From: Deltaproteobacteria bacterium
Lineage (GTDB): Bacteria > Desulfobacterota > Desulfovibrionia > Desulfovibrionales > Desulfovibrionaceae
Assembly: GCA_031285295.1 (NCBI GenBank)
Contig: JAITWK010000024.1
Span: 1 to 64,000 of the forward strand
Direction: 5' to 3'
DNA length: 64,000 nt
Below the pieces are notes generated by a model, which was given only the letters and a program-made list of their open reading frames with translations, searched no databases and was not told the DNA's origin. Both the position numbers and the translations under genes were made by a program. This document shows positions 41,904 to 50,764 of the stretch, in pieces (the first letter of the stretch is position 1; each line of letters begins with the position of its first letter).

Positions 41904-43292
41904 ATGGGCTTTTTTACCTCCCTAAAAAATATTTTCAGCGCCTCCAAACCCTTGGATGACGCGCCAGATACGGCAGCATCGCCCGATGCTCCAGGTATTG
42001 CCGGCGCACAGGATCTGCCGCATGGCAATCCGGACGCAGCCACATCCGATGCAGGCATTGGGCAAGCTGCAAACAGCCTGACCACTTTCAGCGAATCCGA
42101 CAACAATCTGCTGGCCGCCCTGCGCGAAGCGTCGCCCCGTCTTTCAGCCTGGCTGGATATTCTGCTGGAAGGCGTGCCGGGCGCGGGTGATGCGCTCAAG
42201 CAGCGCCTCGCCCTGTTGTTCAAAGCCCTGGAAGCGCCGGATGATGAAGCGGAAAAATTTATCCGCAGCTTCGACAAGTGGCTGGACAACATGGGCTACA
42301 GCGCTCTGAACGAGTTTCGTTCCGAGCTGCAATATCGTCTGGCTCTTGCTCTGGATCTGGAAGACGAAGAAGACGAGCGCAGCCGCCTGCTGCTCAAGCT
42401 GGGTCAGGGGCTGGCCAAAACCCGCGCCCAGTTCGGGCGTGGTTTGAACGCCCTGTTCCAGTCTGGCCGTGCTTTGGACGAAAGCTTCTGGGAAGAACTG
42501 GAAGAAGTGCTGCTCCTTGGCGATGTCGGTTACGAAGCCAGTGTGGAACTGACGCGCCGTCTGCGCCGCCGGGCTGAAAAAGCCGGTATTACCGATCCTG
42601 CGGCCATGCGCGAACTCATGCGCGACGAACTGGCCGAAATTTTTCTTACACCCAAACGCATCAGCGCCATCAACCCGCCGGAAATCCTGCTTATGGTGGG
42701 CGTCAATGGCGCGGGAAAAACCACCACCATCGCCAAATTGGCTCACCGGGCCACCCTGCAGGGCCGCAAAACCCTGATTGCGGCTGGTGATACTTTCCGG
42801 GCCGCAGCTGTAGAGCAGCTTGAGGTTTGGGCCAAACGCACCGGCGCGGACTTCTACGCCAAGGGACACGGCGCGGATCCGGCAGCCGTGGCTTATGAGG
42901 CCACGGAAAAAGCCCTCAAGGAAAATTACAGCCTCCTGCTTATTGATACCGCCGGGCGTCTGCAAACCAAAACCAACCTGATGGAAGAGCTGGAAAAAAT
43001 CCGCCGCGTGGTGTCCAGGCTCCATCCCGGTGCGCCGCAGCGCTGCATCCTGGTGCTGGACGCCAACACCGGGCAGAACGCCCTTTCCCAGGCCGAACTT
43101 TTCAAGGGGGCCAGCGGCGTGAATGAAATAATCCTCACCAAGCTGGACGGCACAGCCAAAGGCGGTGTGGCCGCAGCTATTGCCCTGCGCTACGGACTGC
43201 CGATCAGCTTCATCGGGTTGGGTGAAAAAATGGAAGACTTGCGGCCTTTTGACGGGCAGGCTTTTGCTGCCGCTTTAATGGCGGAAGAATAG
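41904..43292 (+). CDS. ftsY: Signal recognition particle receptor
   Basis: A 462-residue SRP GTPase that docks ribosome-SRP complexes to SecYEG. The C-terminal NG domain is complete: [15 protein letters not shown] (G1), [11 protein letters not shown] (G2), LLIDTAGR (G3), [10 protein letters not shown] (G4) and [15 protein letters not shown] 160-residue acidic, Ala-rich N-terminal extension (A domain) mediates membrane contact. The stop codon abuts a palindromic repeat element (43292-43420), which may also end transcription. Confidence 0.96.
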   Translation: MGFFTSLKNIFSASKPLDDAPDTAASPDAPGIAGAQDLPHGNPDAATSDAGIGQAANSLTTFSESDNNLLAALREASPRLSAWLDILLEGVPGAGDALKQRLALLFKALEAPDDEAEKFIRSFDKWLDNMGYSALNEFRSELQYRLALALDLEDEEDERSRLLLKLGQGLAKTRAQFGRGLNALFQSGRALDESFWEELEEVLLLGDVGYEASVELTRRLRRRAEKAGITDPAAMRELMRDELAEIFLTPKRISAINPPEILLMVGVNGAGKTTTIAKLAHRATLQGRKTLIAAGDTFRAAAVEQLEVWAKRTGADFYAKGHGADPAAVAYEATEKALKENYSLLLIDTAGRLQTKTNLMEELEKIRRVVSRLHPGAPQRCILVLDANTGQNALSQAELFKGASGVNEIILTKLDGTAKGGVAAAIALRYGLPISFIGLGEKMEDLRPFDGQAFAAALMAEE

Positions 43293-43420
43293 TCACGAGC
43301 GCCTTTTTGTTTCTGGCTGCGTCAGATTTCGCCTTTTATTCCGGTCGAGTACCAAAAGAGTACACTCCCTGCATAAAAGGCTCATCTTCCTTGCCAGAGA
43401 ACAAAAATTCATCTCGTGAC
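43292..43420. repeat. Palindromic intergenic repeat, copy E1 (GTCACGAG-ended)
   Basis: 129 bp bounded by GTCACGAG and CTCGTGAC, folding into a long imperfect hairpin with central CGAGTACCAAAAGAGTAC. It fills most of the gap between ftsY and the YicC gene. It shares ends with E3 and the core palindrome with E2 and E4. Confidence 0.85.
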
Positions 43421-43464
43421 AATACCGGATAGATTTAAGTAAAAATGACAACAATGGAGCCGCT

Positions 43465-44373
43465 ATGCTGCGCAGCATGACTGGATTCGGGCGTTATTAC
43501 CTGGAAGACGGCGATTTTTCCCAAACCTGGGAAATACGCAGCGTCAACGGGCGCTTTCTTGATTTGAAGTGGCGTTTGCCGCAGCCGGTACGCGGGCTGG
43601 AATCCGGGCTGGAAAAACTGGTCAAGCAATACGCCAGCCGGGGCCGGGTGGAAATAAGCCTGAATCTGCAATCTACCGGAGCTTCCGGCGGGCTGGCCAA
43701 ATTCAATCAGGCGCAGGCTGCGGCCATGTTGCAGACCATGGAAGATTTTGCCCGCGAACGGGGGGACGCATTTGTGCCTGACTACAACAGGCTGATCTCG
43801 CTCTCCTTCCTTTGGGAGGACGCCGGGCTGGACCCGGAAGGAGAACTTGGCGAAGCGCTGTCGCGTGGCCTGGCTCTGGCTCTGGAAGACTGGAACGAAG
43901 CACGCGAAACCGAGGCCAGAGCTTTGAAAAAAGATATGCTGAGCCGGGTGCAGCGTATGCGCGACTGGGTGGAAACCCTTGAAGAACGCGGGCCGCAAAT
44001 TAAAGAAGAACGCTTTGAAGCTTTACGGGCCAGACTTGCGGAAGCGCTGGAAACCCAAAGCGCCGCCTTGGGCGTAAGCGGATCCGGATCTCTTCTGGAT
44101 GAAGGCCGCTTCCTGCAGGAAATAACCATTCTGGCCGACAAACTGGATGTAAGCGAAGAATTGACCCGCCTTAACGCCCACCTTGAGCGTCTGGTGGAAC
44201 TGCTTGCCCAGGATAGCGACATCGGACGGCGCCTTGATTTCACCATCCAGGAATGCTTCCGCGAAATCAACACCTGCGGCAACAAGATACAGGACGCCAA
44301 TATTTCCAGACTGGTCGTGGATTTTAAAAATGAACTGGAAAAATGCCGCGAACAGGTGCAGAATATCGAGTAA
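43465..44373 (+). CDS. YicC-family endoribonuclease
   Basis: A 302-residue protein starting MLRSMTGFGR, the family hallmark, with SVNGRFLDLKWRLP next and the C-terminal DUF1732 part including LDFTIQECFREINTCGNKIQDANIS. YicC proteins have been described as endoribonucleases acting on small RNAs. Together with the downstream RemA/DUF370 and gmk genes it forms the common yicC-remA-gmk cluster. Full length. Confidence 0.93.
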   Translation: MLRSMTGFGRYYLEDGDFSQTWEIRSVNGRFLDLKWRLPQPVRGLESGLEKLVKQYASRGRVEISLNLQSTGASGGLAKFNQAQAAAMLQTMEDFARERGDAFVPDYNRLISLSFLWEDAGLDPEGELGEALSRGLALALEDWNEARETEARALKKDMLSRVQRMRDWVETLEERGPQIKEERFEALRARLAEALETQSAALGVSGSGSLLDEGRFLQEITILADKLDVSEELTRLNAHLERLVELLAQDSDIGRRLDFTIQECFREINTCGNKIQDANISRLVVDFKNELEKCREQVQNIE

Positions 44374-44413
44374 GCACCGATTAATTTTTATTTGATGATG
44401 CTGGAGATGCAAC

Positions 44414-44722
44414 ATGCCGGAAACCTCCGACTTCCAAACGCCAAATGCTGAACAGACGCCCGCCGCCGCGCCGAAATTCAATCTGCTGAATATCGGCTTT
44501 GGCAACCTGATGATTGCCGAGCGCGTGGTCGCCCTGTTCAACCCGGCCTCTTCGCCCATGCGCCGCCTGCGTGAAGAAGCCAAAGAGGCGGGCAAGCTGA
44601 TTGACGCAACCCAGGGCAGAAAAACCCGTTGCATCGTGCTTACGGATTCCGGGCATGTTGTTCTTTCCGCCGTGCAGCCGGAAACCATACGCCAGCGCTT
44701 CGCGCAGGAAGCACAAAATTAG
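44414..44722 (+). CDS. RemA-like regulatory protein (DUF370)
   Basis: A 102-residue protein. [30 protein letters not shown] and [28 protein letters not shown] match RemA, a DNA-binding matrix regulator of Bacillus found next to gmk in many bacteria. The N-terminal 22 residues ([19 protein letters not shown]) are a flexible extension absent from Bacillus RemA. Located 40 bases after the YicC gene. Confidence 0.88.
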   Translation: MPETSDFQTPNAEQTPAAAPKFNLLNIGFGNLMIAERVVALFNPASSPMRRLREEAKEAGKLIDATQGRKTRCIVLTDSGHVVLSAVQPETIRQRFAQEAQN

Positions 44723-44746
44723 GTATAATTTTAAACCAGATAGCGT

Positions 44747-44876
44747 CGTCAAATGATGATTTTTTGTTCTCTCGCAAGGAAGATAAGCCTTTTATTGAGG
44801 AAGTGTACTCTTATGGTACTCGACGAAATAAAAGGCAAAATCTGACGTAGCGAGAGGCAAAAAGGCGCATTTGACG
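44747..44876. repeat. Palindromic intergenic repeat, copy E2
   Basis: 130 bp bounded by CGTCAAATG and CATTTGACG with central GTGTACTCTTATGGTACTCG. Its ends differ from E1 and E3 although the middle is shared. It fills the RemA-gmk gap. Confidence 0.8.
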
Positions 44877-44898
44877 ATAAGCAGGAGCGAACCACACT

Positions 44899-45519
44899 AT
44901 GACAGTTCCCCCCAGAACAGGCACGGCTTTTGTGCTTTGCGCCCCTTCCGGGGCTGGTAAAACCACTCTGGTGAAGCGGCTCATTGAAAAATTTGACCGT
45001 CTGACCTTCTCCATCTCCTGCACCACCCGCGCCCCGCGTGAAGGCGAAGTTGACGGCCGCGATTATCACTTTATGGAAAAACACAAATTCCTCGCCCTGG
45101 TGGAAGAGGAATATTTTGCCGAATGGGCTGAAGTACACGGCAATTATTACGGCACCCCGATGCAGGCCACACGCGATTTGCTGGCCGCAGGCAAGGACGT
45201 TTTGTTCGATGTGGACGTTCAGGGGGCCACCCAATTGGAACAGAGCCTGCCCGAAGCTTTTTTCGCTTTCATTCTGCCGCCGTCCAAAGACGAACTGGAA
45301 CGCCGCCTGCGCAAACGCCAGACCGAAGACGAGGCCGCCATTGCCTTGCGTTTGTCCAACGCGGCCACCGAGCTCAAGGAAGCCGACTGGTTCGATGTCT
45401 GGATCATCAACGATGATCAGGAACAAGCCTTTGAGGATCTTTGCGCGGCCTACCGGGCTGCCTGCCTGAACCCCAGTCATCGGGCGGGGTTCTTGGAAAA
45501 TTTGCTGGGGCAATTTTAG
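44899..45519 (+). CDS. gmk: Guanylate kinase
   Basis: A 206-residue enzyme phosphorylating GMP to GDP. P-loop APSGAGKTT (about 16-24), GMP-binding SCTTRAPREGEVDGRDYHF, and the lid region RLRKRQTEDEAAIALRL are present. Its stop is directly adjacent to the pyrF start (TAG|ATG). Preceded by AGGAGCG; a palindromic repeat lies before it. Confidence 0.96.
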   Translation: MTVPPRTGTAFVLCAPSGAGKTTLVKRLIEKFDRLTFSISCTTRAPREGEVDGRDYHFMEKHKFLALVEEEYFAEWAEVHGNYYGTPMQATRDLLAAGKDVLFDVDVQGATQLEQSLPEAFFAFILPPSKDELERRLRKRQTEDEAAIALRLSNAATELKEADWFDVWIINDDQEQAFEDLCAAYRAACLNPSHRAGFLENLLGQF

Positions 45520-46284
45520 ATGAGCTTGAAAAATATCCGCAAACCGGCGTTGCCCGCTCTGCCCGCTTTGGTAGTCGCGCTGGATTTTCCCGAGGCGGCC
45601 CCTGCCCTGGAAATGGCCAAAATGTTGCGCGGCGTCACGCCCTGGATGAAAGTCGGCCTGGAACTTTTCACGGCTGCCGGGCCGGATCTGCTTGCCCGGC
45701 TCAAGGCTATAGATTGTTTGGTATTTCTGGATTTAAAATTTCATGATATACCAAACACAGTGGCCGGAGCTGTGGCGGCGGCGGTCAGGGCCGGAGCCGA
45801 CATTTGCAATATTCATATTGACGGCGGAAAAAGAATGGCGCGGGCGGCGGTAGAGGCCAAACGCGAAGCGCTGCTCAGGTCCGGATGTATGGCTGCCGCA
45901 AAACCAGACCGCGCTTGCCTGCTCCTGGGTGTAACCGTGCTCACCAGCAGTTCGCCGCAGGAAGCCGGTTTAAGCGACCGGGAGACCCTGCGGGAACTGG
46001 TGCGGCAAAAAGCGTTGCAGGCAAAGGATTGGGGGCTGGACGGCGTAGTCTGTTCCGGCTGGGAAGCGAACGCGATAAAACAATCCTGTGGCAAGGATTT
46101 TATCTGCCTTTGCCCCGGTATCAGGCCGGCCGGCGCCGAGCTTGATGATCAGCAGCGGGTGCTGACCCCGGCCGAGGCGGTAGCGCGGGGAGCGGATTTT
46201 CTGGTTGTGGGCAGACCGATAACCAGAGCGCACGATCCGTTGCTGGCAGCGCAAAGCATTATGGATTCGATGCAGGAAAAATAA
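45520..46284 (+). CDS. pyrF: Orotidine 5'-phosphate decarboxylase
   Basis: A 254-residue final enzyme of UMP synthesis. VVALDFPEAAPAL starts the barrel, FLDLKFHDIPNTV holds the catalytic D-x-K-x2-D array, and VVGRPITRAHDP is the phosphate-binding end. Directly follows gmk without a gap. A short insertion (ALLRSGCMAAAKPDRACLL) occurs mid-barrel. Confidence 0.95.
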   Translation: MSLKNIRKPALPALPALVVALDFPEAAPALEMAKMLRGVTPWMKVGLELFTAAGPDLLARLKAIDCLVFLDLKFHDIPNTVAGAVAAAVRAGADICNIHIDGGKRMARAAVEAKREALLRSGCMAAAKPDRACLLLGVTVLTSSSPQEAGLSDRETLRELVRQKALQAKDWGLDGVVCSGWEANAIKQSCGKDFICLCPGIRPAGAELDDQQRVLTPAEAVARGADFLVVGRPITRAHDPLLAAQSIMDSMQEK

Positions 46285-46394
46285 ATACGTTTCCTTGTTT
46301 GCACTTTTGGGAGTTCCTGCTTCGCGGGATTGCACAGCAAGTTCTTAATCTGCGTTTCCTTAAGTTTGTCTTCAATTTTTAGGAGCGGATCCAG

Positions 46395-47342
46395 ATGGAA
46401 AATACGGAAAAGGCTGAAAAAATAACCGGAGTGTTTTCTACCCAGGAAATCCAGAAAGTCGGCACTGGCACCACCACGCGCAAAACCATCCGCAAGTCCT
46501 TCTGGTACTGTATTGAGCAGGACAACGGGCAAATTGAGGTGCAGCCGCTGAATACCAACTTCATCCCTTCCGGCCCAAAGCGGATGCTGGAAAAAGACAA
46601 CTTCCTGGCCGAATTCTCGCCGGAGCCGGAGTTTTACCTTTCCACCGTGTATCCGCGCATGCGCGAGGTGACCAAAACCCTGGCCAGGGCCGAGCGTCAC
46701 CGCAATAACGGCGAACTGTTCAGCGCGGAAATGGAATTCGGCAACGCCATCAAGGTGGATGAAGAAAACGTACGCGCCAACTTCGGGCTGGGGCTAACCT
46801 ATATGGCCCGTGGTGATACGGCCAAGGCGGAAAACATCCTCGGGCGCATCGTCAAACTGGACGCCGCTTTTGAGCCGGAGCACAAGCACCTTTTCAACGA
46901 ATTCGGCATTCAGTTGCGCAAAAACAAGATGTTCAAGGATTCCATCGCCTATTATGATCGTGCGCTGGAGCTTTCATCCAAGGACGAGAATCTTTATTAC
47001 AATGCGGCCAGAGCCTATCTGGAAAACAAAAAACCAGCCGAAGCCCTGGAACATTTGCTCAAAGGCATTGAAATCAATCCGGCCCAGCCGGAACTGGCCC
47101 AGTTTCTGCTCTGGATGCTGAATAAAAACATGGTGCCGGACACCAAAAAGGTGGAAGTTGTCGAGGTCCTGAAAAAAATCAAGGAAGCTCAGGGCAATGT
47201 GAGCGCCCCGGCGGAACTGGTCGGGCCGGATGAAAAAGCCGCTGCTGCGGAAGCGGGAGACAATGCGGCCACAACAGGAACAGCCGAAAAGACCGAGGCG
47301 TCCGCAGCTGGTGAAAAAACCGCGACCACCGCAAACGGATAA
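46395..47342 (+). CDS. Tetratricopeptide-repeat protein
   Basis: A 315-residue soluble protein. The N-terminus contains FSTQEIQKVGTGTTTRKTIRK and FWYCIEQDNGQIEVQPLN, a segment I recall in Desulfovibrio TPR proteins. Several TPR units follow (about 110-240), such as NGELFSAEMEFGNAIKVDEE and KDSIAYYDRALELSSKDENL. The last 55 residues are a low-complexity Ala/Glu/Lys/Thr tail. No signal peptide is present. Function is unknown; scaffold or regulatory binding is typical of the fold. Confidence 0.85.
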   Translation: MENTEKAEKITGVFSTQEIQKVGTGTTTRKTIRKSFWYCIEQDNGQIEVQPLNTNFIPSGPKRMLEKDNFLAEFSPEPEFYLSTVYPRMREVTKTLARAERHRNNGELFSAEMEFGNAIKVDEENVRANFGLGLTYMARGDTAKAENILGRIVKLDAAFEPEHKHLFNEFGIQLRKNKMFKDSIAYYDRALELSSKDENLYYNAARAYLENKKPAEALEHLLKGIEINPAQPELAQFLLWMLNKNMVPDTKKVEVVEVLKKIKEAQGNVSAPAELVGPDEKAAAAEAGDNAATTGTAEKTEASAAGEKTATTANG

Positions 47343-47358
47343 TAAATCTAAAAGGGTA

Positions 47359-47378
47359 CATAGGGCAATCGCCCTATG
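47359..47378. other. Hairpin between TPR and HDOD genes
   Basis: CATAGGGC-AATC-GCCCTATG, a perfect 8-bp stem with a 4-base loop, without T-run. Possibly an mRNA processing or stability site. Confidence 0.5.
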
Positions 47379-47432
47379 CGGGGCTTGGGGCGGAGCCTCA
47401 ACATCAAGTGTTTATTGCCTGTGAGGAGTGCC

Positions 47433-48380
47433 ATGGCCACCAGGATCAACGAGGCCCACGACTTTTTGAACGATCTGGCCGTTAATCCGCCCCGTCTGCC
47501 ATTTGATCCGGCCATACTGCCCCAATTGTTCCGGGGCATGGCGGATGATTCGCTCCTGCCCATGAGCGAACTGGCCGCGTTGATCGAACGCAGTCAGGCT
47601 CTGGCCGCCAAAGTGCTTTCAGTTGCCAACTCGGCCTGCTACGGGCTGCAAGGCAATATTTCTTCTCTCACCCGCGCGGCGCAGGTACTGGGTGTTTTGG
47701 AATTACGCTCACTGGTGCTGTTTTTCAGCGCTACCGGGGCCATACCGCGCTCCAATCTGCCCAGGGAATTTCCCTGCCGCGATCTTTGGGAGCATCAAGT
47801 CCGCACCGCTTTGCTGGCACAGGCAATCGCCCAGTTGGTGAACACTGCTTTGCCCAAAGCGGAAGATTGCGTTGCCGACAGCCGGAGCGCACCGTCTGCC
47901 TCCCCGGATTTTCCTGTTGCCTCTGTGCCGCTTGACGCGGACGGCATTTACACCGCCGGGCTGCTGCACGATCTGGGTAAAGTGGTGCTGGGTGCCCGCA
48001 GGGCGCAAGTCTGGCAGGAAATAAGCGAAATCAGCCGCAAAAAGCAATGCGAGTTCGCTATGGTTGAGGAAGACTACTGGGGTATAGATCACGGCACTGT
48101 AGCCGCCATTCTGCTCAAAACCTGGGATTTACCGGATCTGCTGACCGAAATGATCAACTGGCATCATCACCCGAATCTTTGCAGCGACTACAAGCTGGAA
48201 GTGCATATTCTGGCCGCAGCCAACAAACTGGCCGTGCAGGGCATGTCTGACGATGGCAAGCTGCCACCGGACATGCTGGATATTTTGCCGCAATACGCCG
48301 ACTTGCTGTCAGGTAATACGGACAAACTGCAACAGGCCCTGACTGACGAAAAAGCAAAAACTCTGGCGGCGTTTGCATGA
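47433..48380 (+). CDS. HDOD-domain signalling protein
   Basis: A 315-residue protein with an HDOD domain, a catalytically dead HD relative: AALIERSQALAAKVLSVANSACYGLQGNISSLTRA, split by variable residues, and GLLHDLGKVVLG where a remnant HD pair remains, then INWHHHPN. HDOD proteins take part in signalling and motility control. The ATG at 47433 has AGGAG five bases upstream. Its stop overlaps the fliI start (ATGA), so it may influence flagellar export or regulation. Confidence 0.88.
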   Translation: MATRINEAHDFLNDLAVNPPRLPFDPAILPQLFRGMADDSLLPMSELAALIERSQALAAKVLSVANSACYGLQGNISSLTRAAQVLGVLELRSLVLFFSATGAIPRSNLPREFPCRDLWEHQVRTALLAQAIAQLVNTALPKAEDCVADSRSAPSASPDFPVASVPLDADGIYTAGLLHDLGKVVLGARRAQVWQEISEISRKKQCEFAMVEEDYWGIDHGTVAAILLKTWDLPDLLTEMINWHHHPNLCSDYKLEVHILAAANKLAVQGMSDDGKLPPDMLDILPQYADLLSGNTDKLQQALTDEKAKTLAAFA

Positions 48381-49945
48381 GCCCGGATCCAAAACATACC
48401 GCTAAACTGCTCCAGGAATTGAACCTGACCGTAAGCTACGGCAAGGTCAACAAGGTAGTTGGCCTGGTGGCCGAAGGTACCGGGCTGAAAGCGCCGCTGG
48501 GTTCGCTCTGTCATATCCTGCCGCAAGGCTTTGAGCAGGCGCGACGCCCTGGACAAGCTGAAAGCAAGGCCAGCGAACACACAGCAAGTAATGCCGGGAG
48601 CCAGACTGATGTAATTCCGGTCGAAGTGGTGGGATTCCGCGAAGGCAACCTCCTGTTCATGCCTTACGGCGATTTGCGCGGCGTGCAGCCGGGCAGCCTT
48701 ATCCGCAACTCCAGCCTGCCACCCTTTTTGCCGGTTGGCCCGGGGCTTTTGGGCCGCGCCTTTGACGCTTTCGGGCAGCCTCTGGAAGGGCTGGAAAATA
48801 TTCTGGACGCAAATCTTGCCGCAGCCCCGGTCAGTGACCGTACCGAACTGGCTCCGATATACGCGGACCCGCCATCGCCGCTTTCCCGCCCGCGCATAGG
48901 CGAGCCGCTGGATGTTGGCGTGCGCTCCATCAATTCGCTGCTCACTTTGGGCAAGGGGCAGCGCGTCGGCATCATGGCCGGGTCCGGGGTGGGCAAATCC
49001 ACCCTCATGGGCATGATGGCTCGTTATACCAAGGCCGACGTCAACGTTATTGCCCTGATTGGTGAACGTGGCCGTGAAGTACTGGAATTTATTGAAAAAG
49101 ACTTGGGCCCGGAAGGCATTGCCCGTTCCGTATTACTGGTAGCCACTTCCGATCAATCGCCGCTGGTGCGCATGCGCGCCGCCTATGCCGGAACCGCTGT
49201 GGCCGAATATTTTCGCGATCAGGGCAAAGACGTGCTCTTTATGATGGATTCCGTCACCCGCTTTGCCATGGCCGCACGCGAAGTGGGTCTGGCGGTTGGT
49301 GAACCGCCCACCACCAAAGGCTACACCCCTTCGGTGTTCGCCCAGTTGCCCCGGCTGCTGGAGCGCACCGGGCGCAACAATAAAGGCACTATTACCGGTA
49401 TTTACACTGTGCTGGTGGATGGCGACGATTTTAACGAACCCATTGCCGACAGTGTGCGTTCCATTCTGGACGGGCATATTGTGTTGACGCGCGAGTTGGC
49501 CGACCAGGGGCATTTTCCGGCTATCGACGTGCTGCGCTCGATCAGCCGTCTGCGTGCGGATATTGTGGGCAAGGACGAGGTCAATGCCGGACGCGCGGTA
49601 ATTGGTTCGCTGGCCGCCTATAAAAAGGTGGAAGACATGATCAATATCGGTGCTTACGCGCACGGGGCCAACGCCGAAATTGACCGGGCCATTGCCATCA
49701 TGCCGCAAATCAATGCTTTTCTGCGTCAGGACGTTGGCAATCCAAGCAACCTGGAGCAATCTTTCGCCGCCCTGCGCGAATTGGGGCAGGCGGCTGGCGC
49801 TCAGTTTGATCCCGTCAACTCTGGAGGACCGGGCGGCCCCGGCGTTGCGGGTAATTTAAACGGCAAACCGGGTGGACCCGGCACTCTGGGCGGCGCGGCC
49901 AAAGCGACAGCTCCGGCTGTCGGGCCTAACCGCCAGATCCGGTAA
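48377..49945 (+). CDS. fliI: Flagellum-specific ATPase
   Basis: A 522-residue export ATPase of the flagellar type III system. P-loop GIMAGSGVGKSTL, ALIGERGREVLEFIEKDLG, MMDSVTRFAMAAREVGLAVGEPP and DDFNEPIADSVRSILDGHI are diagnostic for FliI over AtpD. It is about 80 residues longer than usual: an insertion near residues 55-78 (GQAESKASEHTASNAGSQTD) and a Gly/Pro-rich tail (GGPGGPGVAGNLNGKPGGPG). It is coupled to the HDOD gene upstream and is away from any other fli gene here, except the flagellin-like protein at 61.6 kb. Confidence 0.95.
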   Translation: MSPDPKHTAKLLQELNLTVSYGKVNKVVGLVAEGTGLKAPLGSLCHILPQGFEQARRPGQAESKASEHTASNAGSQTDVIPVEVVGFREGNLLFMPYGDLRGVQPGSLIRNSSLPPFLPVGPGLLGRAFDAFGQPLEGLENILDANLAAAPVSDRTELAPIYADPPSPLSRPRIGEPLDVGVRSINSLLTLGKGQRVGIMAGSGVGKSTLMGMMARYTKADVNVIALIGERGREVLEFIEKDLGPEGIARSVLLVATSDQSPLVRMRAAYAGTAVAEYFRDQGKDVLFMMDSVTRFAMAAREVGLAVGEPPTTKGYTPSVFAQLPRLLERTGRNNKGTITGIYTVLVDGDDFNEPIADSVRSILDGHIVLTRELADQGHFPAIDVLRSISRLRADIVGKDEVNAGRAVIGSLAAYKKVEDMINIGAYAHGANAEIDRAIAIMPQINAFLRQDVGNPSNLEQSFAALRELGQAAGAQFDPVNSGGPGGPGVAGNLNGKPGGPGTLGGAAKATAPAVGPNRQIR

Positions 49946-50038
49946 ATTAGCCAATCAGGCAATTCCTGCTTTTTATCCTTTAAATAAGTCCAGAAAAAAC
50001 ATACTGTTACTGCATAAAACTATCAGGAGATTCCCCAT

Positions 50039-50764
50039 ATGAACCGACAAAACATCGCTGATAAATTCTACACCGACGATCACGCCCTGCTTTTCGCCCT
50101 GATCGCCCGGAATATTCTCCGGACCGAGGGCGGTGAAAGCGGCATGAAAGCTCTGCAAAACGGCGTGGAGATCTATGGCCGCGAGCGCGGCCTGCGTTAC
50201 GCCATGCGCTGCCTGAAAAACGGCGATGATTTGAGCGTGGCCAACTATATGGCCTATTCCGAACTCATGGATATCAAAGGCTGGAACCGCTCCGTAAATG
50301 TCAGCCTCGCGCCGGAATATCACTTCGACACCGTGGCCTGCGGCTGGTGCGACACCTGGAAAAAATACGACATCCTGGAATACGGCAAGCTTTACTGCAA
50401 CTGGATCGACCCCAGCCTGGTACACGGCTTCAACCCGGAAATTATTCTGGAAATGCACCCGATTATGTCGCACGGCGGTGATTGTTGCGGTTTTTTCTGG
50501 AAAAACTTCGCCTTCAAAAGCGAAGCGGAAGCGCAAAGTGTGGCCCAGCGCCGCAAGGAACTTCTGCCGGGCGTGGGCAAGGACTTCCTCTACCATTGCG
50601 GGCACCTGCTCTCGGCCATGAAACGGGCAATCTACCTCGAACTTGGTGCCTGCGCCGGAAACAGGATTATGGAAGCCAGTCTTAACGAATATGCTCAGGA
50701 ATTTGGAGCGGATAAAAAAGAAGTCCTAATCCGCGAGGCGGATCAGGACTTTTTGAAAATTTAA
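50039..50764 (+). CDS. L-2-amino-thiazoline-4-carboxylate hydrolase-like protein
   Basis: A 241-residue protein resembling the ATC_hydrolase family, named for a Pseudomonas enzyme converting D,L-ATC toward L-cysteine. Supporting features are the helical N-terminus with GMKALQNGVEIYGRERGLRYA, the conserved FDTVACGWCDTWKKYDILEYGKLYC block and DPSLVHGFNP, and MSHGGDCCGFFW. Seven cysteines and several histidines suggest a metal or thiol site. Actual substrate unknown; the family name may not reflect function. It is a single gene, convergent with the glycosyltransferase with four overlapping bases. Confidence 0.7.
   Translation: MNRQNIADKFYTDDHALLFALIARNILRTEGGESGMKALQNGVEIYGRERGLRYAMRCLKNGDDLSVANYMAYSELMDIKGWNRSVNVSLAPEYHFDTVACGWCDTWKKYDILEYGKLYCNWIDPSLVHGFNPEIILEMHPIMSHGGDCCGFFWKNFAFKSEAEAQSVAQRRKELLPGVGKDFLYHCGHLLSAMKRAIYLELGACAGNRIMEASLNEYAQEFGADKKEVLIREADQDFLKI

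Noticed and set aside
43293..43478. Short open frames in repeats E1, E2 and E4 with similar peptides (RECTL-VLDR)
   Set aside because: The similarity follows from the shared DNA core; frames differ in length and end, and no ribosome-binding sites are seen, so they are treated as repeat DNA and not genes.
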